Shown here piece by piece: positions 51,674 through 61,275 of a stretch of 64,000 bases of DNA (positions are counted from its first letter, which is position 1; each line of letters starts with the position of its first letter). Location: NCBI GenBank assembly GCA_002709225.1, contig PAQH01000138.1, positions 1 to 64,000 of the forward strand, in the 5' to 3' direction. Source of the stretch: Planctomycetaceae bacterium (GTDB lineage Bacteria > Planctomycetota > Planctomycetia > Pirellulales > Pirellulaceae). The notes beneath the pieces were generated by a model, which did no database searches, was not told the DNA's origin, and worked only from the letters and a program-made list of their open reading frames with translations. The position numbers were made by a program, and so were the translations under genes.

Positions 51674-53686
51674 ATGCAGTCAATTCACCCGGCACGTTGG
51701 CTGCTACTAGCTATCGGACTTTGGTCACCCTGTCATGCGGCCCCATTCAGCCAAAAGTTATCTTCGCTTCTCCAGGACCATGAAGGAAACGTCTCTGTTG
51801 CAATCAAACACCTTAGCACAGGAGAAAGATTCGAATTCCACGCAAACCGAACGATGCCCACCGCAAGCCTGATCAAGATCGCCGTGATGGTTGAAGCATA
51901 CCGCCAAGCAGACGCGGGACGTATCGACATGGATCAACGCATCACTTTGTTAGCGGGAGACAAAGTGCCCGGATCAGGAATCCTGACAACGCACTTCTCT
52001 GCGGGCACTCAGCTTTCATTGCGTGATGCAATACGACTAATGATCTCACACTCCGACAACACTGCAACGAATCTGGTGCTGGACCAAATAGGCATCCGCT
52101 CCACAGCTGAAACAATGGAGAAGCTGGGTTTCCCCAATACCAAAATACACGCCAAGGTATTTCGCCGCGAAACCTCCGTTTTCCCAGGCCGCAGTAAGCA
52201 ATTTGGCTTGGGAAGTACTACCGCACTAGAAACCGCCCATCTACTGGAACAACTCTACCGAAGACAACTTGCCAGTCCAGCAGCAAGCCTGGCAATGCTC
52301 AAGCACCTCGAGAATTGTCAGGACCGCACAAAACTCCCACGCTTTCTGGATTCGCATACCAAGATTGCCCATAAGGCAGGCTCCCTATCGCGCGTCCGCA
52401 CGGACGCTGGCATCATATTCTTGTCCTCGGGACCACTCGTCATCTGCGTGTTGACCTCAGACAACAAAGACCAGCGATGGACCGACGAAAACGCCAGTGA
52501 AATTCTGTGCGCGCGGGTAGCCAAGGTTGCTTGTGCACACTTTGCGCAAGGGGAAAGTGAGCAAGATAGAATAGCAACGGCAAAGCCACCGCTGCTCACC
52601 ATTGGAGCCACCGGAAAAACCGTAGAAGACCTGCAACGCACCCTCAATGCGCGTTTGAAACCCTCACCAGAACTGGCAATCGATGGCGACTTTGGCCCCA
52701 ATACCCAGGCTGCTTTGCGGCAATTTCAGAATGACAGAGAATTAGCCCCCACGGGAACCACAGATCCCGTTACCTGGAACGCACTAGGACCACTTGTTTC
52801 CGAAGACGCTCCGCAACGCCCACCAGAAATCATCAACCAAGAAGTCCTACCAAAGCAGCCTGCCGATTCGCTGACAGGGCCTCCCTACGTTAGCTGTAAA
52901 GCGTGGGCTATTGGAAACCACGAGACAGGCCAACTGCTTTGGCAACACGCTGCGGATCGCCGCCTTGCCATTGCCAGCACAACCAAGATCATGACCGCTT
53001 ATGTCATTCTCAGAATGGCCCAGAATAACCCGGGCCTATTGAAAGAAGTCGTCGTATTTTCTACTGGAGCCGACAAAACCCCCGGCTCCACCTCGCGCAT
53101 TCGTGCCGGCGAATCGCTTCCTGCAGGAGAACTGCTATACGCACTATTGCTGCCATCCGGCAATGACGCTGCAATCGCCCTTGCCGAACATTTTGGACGT
53201 CAGCTACTTTCCCAAACTGACGTCAAACAGCAAATCGCTCCAGTGACTCGATTCGTCACTGCGATGAACCGATCAGCCAAAGATCAGCAAATGCACAACA
53301 CGCATTTCAAAAACCCACATGGCCTCACAGAAAAAGGACATCTAAGTACAGCACACGACTTGCTCAAACTCGCGCATGCAGCGATGAAACTACCCGAGTT
53401 CCGGAAACGCGTCGCTACTCGTCAGCGTGGCAGCACCGTCACCGGACCTGGCGGGTACCGTCGCAATATGCTCTGGAAAAACACTAATCGGCTACTGGCG
53501 ATCGATGGCTACCAAGGCGTCAAAACAGGAACGACTACCGCTGCCGGTGCTTGCCTGGTGTCGCTGGGCCAGCGTGGCTCGGATGCCATATTCGTGGTCG
53601 TACTCGGATCGAGTTCATCAGCTTCCCGCTATACTGACACCCGGAATCTCTTTCGCTGGGCCTGGCAACAACAGATCAATCCATGA
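51674..53686 (+). CDS. Three-domain peptidoglycan enzyme: class-A beta-lactamase-like, PG-binding, D,D-carboxypeptidase (S11)
   Basis: A 670-aa exported protein. The signal peptide is at 1-22. The first serine-hydrolase domain (about 30-290) has SLIK (65-68), SDN (127-129) and KAG (234-236), as in beta-lactamase/penicillin-binding class A folds; the Glu166-Asn170 pair of true lactamases is not evident. A PG_binding_1 module lies at about 309-373 (GDFGPNTQAALRQFQ). A second serine enzyme (about 405-670) is a D-Ala-D-Ala carboxypeptidase with STTK (435-438), SGN (495-497) and KTG (617-619), all intact. It should trim peptidoglycan stem peptides in the periplasm. The ATG at 51674 has AGAGG 8 nt upstream. 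The fusion is unusual. Confidence 0.88.
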   Translation: MQSIHPARWLLLAIGLWSPCHAAPFSQKLSSLLQDHEGNVSVAIKHLSTGERFEFHANRTMPTASLIKIAVMVEAYRQADAGRIDMDQRITLLAGDKVPGSGILTTHFSAGTQLSLRDAIRLMISHSDNTATNLVLDQIGIRSTAETMEKLGFPNTKIHAKVFRRETSVFPGRSKQFGLGSTTALETAHLLEQLYRRQLASPAASLAMLKHLENCQDRTKLPRFLDSHTKIAHKAGSLSRVRTDAGIIFLSSGPLVICVLTSDNKDQRWTDENASEILCARVAKVACAHFAQGESEQDRIATAKPPLLTIGATGKTVEDLQRTLNARLKPSPELAIDGDFGPNTQAALRQFQNDRELAPTGTTDPVTWNALGPLVSEDAPQRPPEIINQEVLPKQPADSLTGPPYVSCKAWAIGNHETGQLLWQHAADRRLAIASTTKIMTAYVILRMAQNNPGLLKEVVVFSTGADKTPGSTSRIRAGESLPAGELLYALLLPSGNDAAIALAEHFGRQLLSQTDVKQQIAPVTRFVTAMNRSAKDQQMHNTHFKNPHGLTEKGHLSTAHDLLKLAHAAMKLPEFRKRVATRQRGSTVTGPGGYRRNMLWKNTNRLLAIDGYQGVKTGTTTAAGACLVSLGQRGSDAIFVVVLGSSSSASRYTDTRNLFRWAWQQQINP

Positions 53687-53775
53687 TCTTACCCAGGCCT
53701 ATTCTCGCATCCGCGACCTCTCTCGGGCACATGGTGGCGGACCGCTAAGTCTGCTGGCCTGCCCGGGCACCCCGT

Positions 53776-54582
53776 TCAGTTACGAGACTGCTGATTGAAA
53801 CTAGGCATTGAAAGGGTACCAATGACGCGTTGTGCATAGTCGATGAGGGAACCGGTCACCACGCCCGACTCGTCACTTAGCAAATAGCTACAAAGCCTCG
53901 CCACGTCAATCGGCTTGATCAATCTGCCAAAAGGTGAATCCGATTCCGCAACTTCTAACCAATCGTCAGGGCGCCCCATCTTACGTTGCACATCATGCTC
54001 GGCCGGAGTATCGGTCCAGCCGAGGTTAATCCCGTTTACCCGAATTCGATCTTCTCGCAATCCATTCGCGGTATTCTTGGTAAACGTCGATAATGCACCC
54101 TTGGTAGAACTGTAAGCACAAATGAACGGGAGACCACAGTAGGCCGCAACCGATAGTATATTGACAATGGAACCCGCAATTCGCTCTCGTTTCATGATTC
54201 GCACCGACTCTTGAGTCAACACGAAGGGCGCCCGAACGTTGACCGCGAACAAGTAATCCCAGAATTCAACCGACGTATTGTCGAGGTCCCCTCGATTCGT
54301 ATCGGCCGCCGCATTCACAAGCCCATCGACGCGACCAAAGCGTTCGTTACAAGAGTGCACGACTCGGCGACAGTCGTCGACGATGGATAGATCCGCACGA
54401 ACAAAACTCGCGGCACAACCTGCCTCTTCTATTTCGCGGGCGATTCCTGCACCTTTCTCCTCCTGCCGGCCACACAGCACAACTCCCGCCGCACCAGATT
54501 CCGCGGCGTGACGAGCCACCGCTTCACCCACACCCTGTGTACTTCCGGTCACAATAACCACTTTGCCATCAAGTCTTGACAT
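53776..54582 (-). CDS. Short-chain dehydrogenase/reductase (SDR)
   Basis: A 268-aa classical SDR. The cofactor motif TGSTQGVG is at 12-19, the catalytic Ser144, Tyr157 and Lys161 form the triad, and the NNAG position reads NAAADTNRG. The chain ends GVVTGSLIDYAQRVIG, the usual dimer region. It would reduce a ketone or oxidise an alcohol with NAD(P). The substrate is not indicated. It starts at the ATG at 54582 and converges with the fusion gene. A nucleoside hydrolase gene lies upstream on the same strand at about 110 bp. Confidence 0.9.
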   Translation of the reverse strand: MSRLDGKVVIVTGSTQGVGEAVARHAAESGAAGVVLCGRQEEKGAGIAREIEEAGCAASFVRADLSIVDDCRRVVHSCNERFGRVDGLVNAAADTNRGDLDNTSVEFWDYLFAVNVRAPFVLTQESVRIMKRERIAGSIVNILSVAAYCGLPFICAYSSTKGALSTFTKNTANGLREDRIRVNGINLGWTDTPAEHDVQRKMGRPDDWLEVAESDSPFGRLIKPIDVARLCSYLLSDESGVVTGSLIDYAQRVIGTLSMPSFNQQSRN

Positions 54583-54690
54583 AGTTCACCTGGTTTTCTC
54601 AGCGAAGATATTCGCAAACAATTCATCTACCGGAAAACGCAAGGCCGCCCCCTCCTGGCGGACACTGCTGCATCGAAGCGAAATCAATAC

Positions 54691-55707
54691 TCACTTGCGG
54701 TCAGGTGGCTGGCTCGCCAAATGCACCATCGCTTCCCGAACTCGCTCGATCTGCTTGTTATCCAGTATCAAATAGCGATGTCCACCATCGGGTCGTACCT
54801 CAAATACTGTATTGCCGTCGTCTTCCACTGTGACTCTGCCAGGCTCGGATAGCGAAAAATATCCTCTCTCAGGATAGACCGCATAAAGCACACTGGTGAG
54901 GTCCCAGGTTGGCCGGTGATGCGGAGGTGGTTCATACAACAGATATGATTCGGCAAGAGGATGGTGTGCAACATAGCAGAAGTCACGTGCAATGCTCTCT
55001 GCTGGAAAACGAACGGCGTAACCAATTTCGAATCCGCTAAACACAATGGAGGTGGGCCAATCCGTCACAAGTTTTCGGGCATGCGTCAGATCCTTAACAA
55101 CGTTGTATTCCAAGAACCTGGGATGACCATCGATAGGACGAAAAGCTCCTGCCATTATCGACAGGAGGCGTACCTTACGACGAACCAAGTCCATCCCCTT
55201 CAAGGGGGATTCCGCATCCGGTTGCGAACTGATTAAGCGCGCAAGATTGGTCGAGAAACCAACCTGAACCACGACCACCGACCGGTCAGGCTGATTGTGT
55301 AGTACGCGCCGCAACAAACTTACAGCGGACGGCGGTTTCTTAAGATCAAAGGGATAACGCCTTTTACCGTCATCTCGCTGATCGACCATCGGCAAGAACT
55401 TACCAACCTCTGGCGTAACCCCACCGGACACAACACCGACAGGAATGTCTCCACGCCCATAGAACGTGTTAACAGCGTCCGTCAACGCCGCTGCAGCAGG
55501 ATGATCCTTGGTTACTGTTACGGCCAGTAGACGGCAAGCACCTCGACTTTGTAGAGCGTGCAGCATCCCCAACGCCAGCACGTCATCCACATCGTTACCG
55601 ATGTCAGTGTCAAGAATGACTGAAACCGGGCTTTTTGCGAACACGCCGGCGTACCCCAGGGCAACTAGCCCCGCCACCAATAGTGTCGTTCGAATTTGTA
55701 TTTTCAT
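54691..55707 (-). CDS. Exported nucleoside hydrolase (IU-NH family)
   Basis: A 338-aa protein with a signal peptide (TTLLVAGLVALGYAGVFA) and the family signature DTDIGNDVDD (33-42), where several Asp bind calcium. It would hydrolyse N-glycosidic bonds of ribonucleosides, releasing ribose and base. The C-terminal YAVYPERGYF and RVTVEDDGNTVFEVRPDGG are common in planctomycete secreted members. The start is the ATG at 55707, the Met that directly precedes the signal helix. It is probably periplasmic, a scavenger of extracellular nucleosides. Confidence 0.87.
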   Translation of the reverse strand: MKIQIRTTLLVAGLVALGYAGVFAKSPVSVILDTDIGNDVDDVLALGMLHALQSRGACRLLAVTVTKDHPAAAALTDAVNTFYGRGDIPVGVVSGGVTPEVGKFLPMVDQRDDGKRRYPFDLKKPPSAVSLLRRVLHNQPDRSVVVVQVGFSTNLARLISSQPDAESPLKGMDLVRRKVRLLSIMAGAFRPIDGHPRFLEYNVVKDLTHARKLVTDWPTSIVFSGFEIGYAVRFPAESIARDFCYVAHHPLAESYLLYEPPPHHRPTWDLTSVLYAVYPERGYFSLSEPGRVTVEDDGNTVFEVRPDGGHRYLILDNKQIERVREAMVHLASQPPDRK

Positions 55708-55824
55708 CTGGAGTTCCGTTAGTTCTTCGCGAAACATATCTGCAAATTACGTGGTCCGGTTGCCGCGTTAGCATCCTCGGGAAAACACCCCGGGTAGTAA
55801 GACAGCAGCACTCGCAATACGAAA

Positions 55825-56685
55825 TCAATACAACGCCAACGCCAGCTTGCGACGATATTCGCCAATCAAATCATCGTCTTCAGGCAATATACGAAAAATG
55901 TCTATCATCAATTGCCGGGAGTTTTCCCCAAATCCGTGACGGTCCTTTTGAAGCACCGCAAGGCAAATGGCCAGCGCTTCCGCGTATTGCTTTTCTCCAG
56001 ATAAAGCCTCCGCCAGTTGCCATTGCAATCCCATATCGTCCGGGTCAGCCGCGACTTCCCTGCGTATGGAATCTACATCCGACACTTGGCGGTTGCGCAT
56101 TTTCAACACGGCCATTAGTTGCTGCGCTTCGGGCTCCAGGAATCCACGTTGTTCTAACTGTTCCAGCAACTCCTGGCACTCTTTCTCTTTCCCCTGTGCC
56201 AACACAACCCTGCCCAATCCGATCGTCAGTTGAACATCGTTAGGGCGTTCCGAGATTAATGAACGATAGCGTACTTCGGCCGCTGCGGGGTCTGCTTCTT
56301 CAAGCGCCTGAATTTCGACAATGGCATGGTGTTGAAACAGGCGTTCAAGCCACCCACGGATCTGTTCTTCGGGCAGAACACCATGGAAGACATCCACGAT
56401 CTCACCACCACTCACTGCAAAGACCGCGGGGATCGAACTGACCTGAAACTCACTCGCTGCCTCAGCAACTTGCTCCGTGTCGGCTTTTACAAGAACAAAC
56501 TTGCCGGCGCATTCCGTTGCCAACTTTTCCAATACCGGGGCCAACATCTTACAAGGCGCGCACCACGCAGCCCAAAAGTCGACAACCACAAGCGTCTGCT
56601 TTGAACGTTCAAACACGTCCTGTTTGAAAGACATTTGAGTCGTATCGACAATCCACTCCGACCGTTCCTTATTCACATCGTTCAT
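55825..56685 (-). CDS. Thioredoxin-TPR protein (YbbN/CnoX type)
   Basis: A 286-aa cytoplasmic protein: a thioredoxin domain (about residues 18-120) with the active site WCAPC (Cys42 and Cys45) in place of the usual WCGPC, and C-terminal TPR-like helices (about 150-280). In Escherichia coli CnoX is a chaperone-linked holdase with oxidative-stress functions. Both Cys are kept, so redox activity is plausible. It starts at ATG 56685; the open frame reaches 57018 without a plausible start. It is divergent from the sulfatase gene. Confidence 0.88.
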   Translation of the reverse strand: MNDVNKERSEWIVDTTQMSFKQDVFERSKQTLVVVDFWAAWCAPCKMLAPVLEKLATECAGKFVLVKADTEQVAEAASEFQVSSIPAVFAVSGGEIVDVFHGVLPEEQIRGWLERLFQHHAIVEIQALEEADPAAAEVRYRSLISERPNDVQLTIGLGRVVLAQGKEKECQELLEQLEQRGFLEPEAQQLMAVLKMRNRQVSDVDSIRREVAADPDDMGLQWQLAEALSGEKQYAEALAICLAVLQKDRHGFGENSRQLMIDIFRILPEDDDLIGEYRRKLALALY

Positions 56686-57127
56686 AGCTCTCGTTCTCAA
56701 CGGCATAGAGTTGCAATTCACTCTGGCGCAGCAAAGACCCGGTTTACGGCAATTAGCACCGCAGGCGTTACTTACCAGGGAGATATTGCGCAAACCGCTG
56801 CCACGCACCAAACTCACCGTATGCTTATCACGTCGCGCTAAAGAATTCAACGACCGCAACTGAACTCGTCGCTGCCACCCTCGGCCAGCCAGGCTCAAGC
56901 AAAGGGCAGGGCACCATAAACTCAGAGGAAATTCCCGGACCAGGCTGCCCACACGAACTTCACAGGCCATGGCCCGAACTAGTGCAACAAGTCGCCAATC
57001 CGGGGATGGACTCAACAATTCGGCCGGCTATGCTTTCATGTATAAAAACTGCAAGCGGCATATTCTTTGGTACGTGATTCGCACGAACTCTAGTGGGCTT
57101 AACTCCACCGCCCCACAGGACCTGAAG
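56686..57127. other. Intergenic stretch between divergent genes
   Basis: About 440 bp between the thioredoxin-TPR gene and the sulfatase, which should contain both promoters. No repeat, hairpin with T-run or small gene was recognised. Confidence 0.4.
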
Positions 57128-58618
57128 ATGGCAAACAGACCAAGATCAAGCACGCTCACGGCCTACCCATTCCTAGTCCTGTCTGTATTGGGCAGTCCGT
57201 GGCTATGGCTCACCGCAAACACATCAGCCGCCGAACCAGACACATCTCAACCTAATGTCATTGTGATCTTCGTTGACGATATGGGCTACGCGGACATCGG
57301 CCCCTTTGGTGCCGACGGTTATAGCACTCCTCACCTGAACAGAATGGCTCGTGAGGGAATGCGTTTTACCGATTTCCTCGTCTCTTCGGCCGTCTGCTCA
57401 GCATCACGAGCGGCTCTGATGACTGGCTGCTACCATCGCCGAGTAGGAATCAGTGGAGCTTTAGGCCCTGCCGCAAAACACGGAATCAACGCCGGCGAAG
57501 TGACCCTCGCCGAAATATGTAAGCAACGCGGTTATGCAACTGCGTGTTTTGGCAAATGGCATTTGGGGCACCATCCAAAATTCCTGCCATTGGCCCATGG
57601 ATTCGACGAGTACTTCGGCCTGCCATACTCCAATGACATGTGGCCGTTACACCCTACTATTGGTGACCGTTTTCCAAGGCTACCACTACTGGAAGGAAAT
57701 CGCGTAATCAACAACAACGTCCTCGGAAAAGATCAGGAACAATTGACCACTCAGTACACCGACCGAGCTGTCAATTTCATCACACGCCACCGCAACGAAC
57801 CTTTCTTCCTCTACCTTCCACACAGCATGGTACACGTCCCCCTTTATGTATCAGACAAATTCAAGGGCAAAAGCGAAAACGGGCTATTCGGCGATGTGGT
57901 CATGGAAATCGACTGGTCAGTCGGCCAAATCTTGACTACTTTGAGACGTCTGAAATTAACCGAAAAGACACTCGTGCTTTTCACGTCTGACAATGGCCCC
58001 TGGCTCAGTTACGGTAACCACGCCGGTTCAGCCGCACCATTACGAGAAGGCAAGGGCACCGAATTTGAGGGCGGCATTCGAGAACCGACAATCATGTGGT
58101 GGCCGGGAAAAATTCCGGCGCGTACGACTTGTGACGAATTAGGATCGACAATCGATATTCTACCTACGGTTGCGAAACTCATTGGCGCCAAGCTCCCTAG
58201 CCACAAGATTGACGGGAAGGACATCAGCCCACTCATATTCGCCGAACCGGGGGCAAGATCACCTCACCAAGCGTTCTATTGTTATTACCGCGGTGGCCAA
58301 CTACAGGCGATACGTGATCGTCAATGGAAGCTCCACTTTCCTCACCCCTACCGTACACTTGCGGGACGCGCTGGGGGGACCCAAGGAAAGCCGGTCCGGT
58401 ACAGCCAGGCCAAAACAAATCTGGAGCTCTACGATCTCAAGAACGATGTCGGTGAAACGACAAACCTCGTCGACAAACACCCCCAAATTGTTCGCAAACT
58501 ACAGAAATTCGCTGCCGAAGCCCGTAAAGATCTAGGGGATCGCCTTAACGATCAACCAGGCAAGGGAATCCGTCCGGCGGGAAGACTGCAGCCGGAAGAC
58601 GTACAGCTCACCTGGTGA
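57128..58618 (+). CDS. Exported arylsulfatase-family sulfatase
   Basis: A 496-aa protein with a signal peptide (about residues 1-35, ending in SAA). It carries the metal motif FVDDMGYADIG (48-58), the formylglycine site CSASR (90-94), GKWHLGHHPKF and FTSDNGPW. It hydrolyses sulfate esters, probably of algal or marine polysaccharides as common in planctomycetes. The usual site is CxPxR; here Ala replaces Pro, while the Cys to be oxidised to formylglycine and the Arg remain. The ATG at 57128 has AGGA 7 nt upstream. It is a single gene, with no FGE or glycoside hydrolase adjacent. Confidence 0.92.
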   Translation: MANRPRSSTLTAYPFLVLSVLGSPWLWLTANTSAAEPDTSQPNVIVIFVDDMGYADIGPFGADGYSTPHLNRMAREGMRFTDFLVSSAVCSASRAALMTGCYHRRVGISGALGPAAKHGINAGEVTLAEICKQRGYATACFGKWHLGHHPKFLPLAHGFDEYFGLPYSNDMWPLHPTIGDRFPRLPLLEGNRVINNNVLGKDQEQLTTQYTDRAVNFITRHRNEPFFLYLPHSMVHVPLYVSDKFKGKSENGLFGDVVMEIDWSVGQILTTLRRLKLTEKTLVLFTSDNGPWLSYGNHAGSAAPLREGKGTEFEGGIREPTIMWWPGKIPARTTCDELGSTIDILPTVAKLIGAKLPSHKIDGKDISPLIFAEPGARSPHQAFYCYYRGGQLQAIRDRQWKLHFPHPYRTLAGRAGGTQGKPVRYSQAKTNLELYDLKNDVGETTNLVDKHPQIVRKLQKFAAEARKDLGDRLNDQPGKGIRPAGRLQPEDVQLTW

Positions 58619-58743
58619 GGTTCCGGCGATACGCAACTAAGCAATACCCGTCATCATGCCCTGCAGAAACAAAGTCTCACTGACAGCTGTCGACAATAAT
58701 AGCCCCTATTGACGGGTAGTCAATTTTGGTGAGTCGGTAGTAC

Positions 58744-60162
58744 CTAGCCAGCCTGCAACTGGTTCTCAATCCGGCGAATTGCGTCGGCTACCTGACAAAC
58801 CGATCGTCCCAGGCGAATTGAGCTTCCCGTCGAAACCCAGCCATCGACTTTTTGCTGTGCGGATATTACTGTGCTGTGAGCCCGGTTACCAAAAAAGTCG
58901 CCGATCTCTGAATATGCGGCTCGTGTGTACTTGCGTGCCAACCACATCGCGAGCATTCGCGGCTGCGTGATCTTTCGCGTGCGGCGCTCGGATTTCAATT
59001 CGCCAGGCTCTAATCCGAACAAACCACACACAGCTTTGCTGATATCCGTCAGCCCAACAGCACGATGCATCGTCGAAAACAAATCTGCCAGGGTGGCTTC
59101 TGCCAACTCGCGCGTGACCGGGCAACCGAGCGCTTCGCTGGTCAAATTCAAACGGTTCATCGCGCCTTGCAACTGGCGAACATCACCGCGCATCTGTTCG
59201 GCCAACATTTCCAACACGCCGCTGGGCACAGCCAGCTTGCTATCTTGACTAAGCTGACGCAAGATCGCTAGTCGAGTCGCGCGATCAGCAATCTCCATTC
59301 CACAAACAACCCCGCCGGACATTCTGGCAATCAACTCTGGCCCTAACTCAGACATCTGTGCTGGTGGGCAATCTGCAGCCAACACCAGCTGCCGGCCCTG
59401 GCGGCTGAGTTCGTCCATCGTATGTTGCAATTCCACCATCGTTGCCCGCTTTCCGGCGAAAAATTGCACATTGTCGATCAAGAGCAAGTGCACGTCTCGG
59501 TACTTGCGACGAAAACTGGGAAGTCCACTACCTCTTAACGCTTCCAAGAAATGAGTTGTGAACTGGTCTGCTGAAAGGTAAATCGCGCGAACAACCTCGC
59601 GTTTCTGGCGGGCTGCCAACTGGATCGCACGTAACAAATGAGTTTTTCCACACCCAGGAGGGCCATAAATCAGGAGCGGAGAAATCACACCAACTTTACG
59701 CAACATTGTGGTCGCGGCGGTAACAGCTACTCGATTGTGATCGCCAACCACGAACGAACTCAAAGTCGGGCGACGGGATAGCGGAGACAGATTGGAAGCT
59801 CCATCACCCGTAGACGCCAACGCCGACTCCGAGCGACTATCTTGGAGCACCGTTTCTCGAGACAATGCTGTAAGAGAATTAGTAGGTGTCGCCGGCTTCA
59901 GTGATTCGTCAATGTTGAACGCTACTTCTACGCAGCCCTTAACCGTAAGCGAAGCTGCGTGCTGAATCTCTACGCGAAAGCGGTTGCGGAGTCGATCCAA
60001 AGTAAATTGATCGGGTGCGAACACTGTCAATCTAAGTGACCGCAATTCAAAGCGCACGCCACCAAACCACACTTCGTAGCGTTCGCAACCCAAACGTTCC
60101 ACGAGAACTGCTCGGAAACGATCGATATCCGTATCGCTGCTCTTGTACACTTCTGAACGCAT
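58744..60162 (-). CDS. dnaA: Divergent DnaA-type chromosomal replication initiator
   Basis: A 472-aa protein with the DnaA layout: an N-terminal domain (about 1-80), a linker, the AAA+ domain with Walker A GPPGCGKTH (167-175), Walker B LLLIDN (226-231), a sensor segment and the conserved Arg in LIARMSGGVV, then a C-terminal helix-turn-helix DNA-binding domain (about 375-472). Two changes from typical DnaA stand out: the second acidic residue of Walker B is Asn, and the DnaA-box signature GGRDH(T/S)T reads GNRAHST (425-431). The ATG at 60162 has AAGG directly before it; a TTG at 60249 would add 29 residues. No dnaN or DnaA boxes are next to it. Confidence 0.8.
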   Translation of the reverse strand: MRSEVYKSSDTDIDRFRAVLVERLGCERYEVWFGGVRFELRSLRLTVFAPDQFTLDRLRNRFRVEIQHAASLTVKGCVEVAFNIDESLKPATPTNSLTALSRETVLQDSRSESALASTGDGASNLSPLSRRPTLSSFVVGDHNRVAVTAATTMLRKVGVISPLLIYGPPGCGKTHLLRAIQLAARQKREVVRAIYLSADQFTTHFLEALRGSGLPSFRRKYRDVHLLLIDNVQFFAGKRATMVELQHTMDELSRQGRQLVLAADCPPAQMSELGPELIARMSGGVVCGMEIADRATRLAILRQLSQDSKLAVPSGVLEMLAEQMRGDVRQLQGAMNRLNLTSEALGCPVTRELAEATLADLFSTMHRAVGLTDISKAVCGLFGLEPGELKSERRTRKITQPRMLAMWLARKYTRAAYSEIGDFFGNRAHSTVISAQQKVDGWVSTGSSIRLGRSVCQVADAIRRIENQLQAG

Positions 60163-60516
60163 CCTTCGCGCACCGATATCGTGGGATCTGGCTACGGAAA
60201 AGCGTGCCCCCACAAACCAACCACCGCTCCATCGAAGAGATTCTCGCAAGCACGACGCGAGTTGTTAACTACGCGCCAACATGTGCTATGGGGAGGCCGA
60301 TTCTACGCCTGCTAGCAGCAATGTCAATCAAGCCGACACAAAGTCGAATTGATTTGGCCAACGCCCAAGCAAAAACCGTGAATCACGCGGATGTCAGGAC
60401 GCATTATGGCGTCTGATACGAAGTGGAAAACTTGTCTGAAAAACGCAATAAGATCCCTTCCCCCGGAAAACAAGATGCCTGCTTCCCGGAAGATCGGGTA
60501 CTTCGGGGAACGCAAT
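60163..60516. other. Intergenic stretch upstream of dnaA
   Basis: About 350 bp with no gene. I looked for TTATCCACA-like DnaA boxes and an AT-rich unwinding element and found neither, so there is no sign of an origin here. Confidence 0.45.
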
Positions 60517-61275
60517 CTAGAGTCCCTGAGCCGTCCAACCGCCATCCACAGCGAGATCGGCACCTGTAATATAACTGGAAGCATCAGAGGCCAAGAAGAG
60601 GCACGCTCCCACCAGATCTTCAGGGTCTCCCCAACGGCCGAGCAAAGTACGCGAGGTCCGGGCCTGGCGCATGGCCTGATCCTGGTAACTTCGCTCAGTC
60701 ATCTGAGTCCGAATGTATCCGGGACAAATCGTATTGACGCGAATCCCTTCGGAACCAAAATCTCGTGCCATCGCACGACTCAATTGGCGCAGCCCACCCT
60801 TGGCGGCCTGGTAAGACGGATTATCGGGAAAGCCAAGCAACGCTCCAATACTCGCAATATTGATAATCGAACCACTTCCCTGTCGTTCCATGATTTTGGC
60901 AACGGCTCCTCCCAACAAGAATGCGGCTTTTAGGTTGACCTGAAGTGTCCGATCCCAACTCACTTCGTCTTGATACGGATCCGCAGCGACTGTTGTGGTG
61001 CCAGCGTTGTTAATTAAGACATCCACGTTGCCAAATCGTTTCTCGGCGACCCGAGAGATCTGAGCTACGGCATTTGCCTGGGCGAGGTCGCACCCGACGA
61101 CCGCCACGCGATCGGGTGCCAAAGCTGCGAGTTGCGCCATCGATTCATCTGAACGCGATGTACAAACCAGTCTGGCGCCCCGCGCAATAAATCCTCGCGC
61201 CACTGCCGCACCAATTCCGCGGCTCGCGCCGGTCACAATCACCACTTTGTCTGCAACAGAAAACAAGTCTTCCAT
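60517..61275 (-). CDS. SDR family oxidoreductase (3-oxoacyl-ACP reductase-like)
   Basis: A 252-aa classical SDR with TGASRGIG (15-22), NNAG (89-92), the catalytic Ser142, Tyr155 and Lys159, PGYIRTQMTE and the C-terminal SYITGADLAVDGGW. It resembles FabG-like and gluconate or sugar dehydrogenases and should work with NAD(P)H in the cytoplasm. The ATG at 61275 follows AAGG by 5 nt. No fatty-acid synthesis genes are adjacent, so the physiological substrate is not set. Confidence 0.9.
   Translation of the reverse strand: MEDLFSVADKVVIVTGASRGIGAAVARGFIARGARLVCTSRSDESMAQLAALAPDRVAVVGCDLAQANAVAQISRVAEKRFGNVDVLINNAGTTTVAADPYQDEVSWDRTLQVNLKAAFLLGGAVAKIMERQGSGSIINIASIGALLGFPDNPSYQAAKGGLRQLSRAMARDFGSEGIRVNTICPGYIRTQMTERSYQDQAMRQARTSRTLLGRWGDPEDLVGACLFLASDASSYITGADLAVDGGWTAQGL

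Noticed and set aside
60163-60516. A replication origin beside dnaA
   Set aside because: No TTATNCACA boxes and no AT-rich stretch were found, and dnaN is not adjacent.
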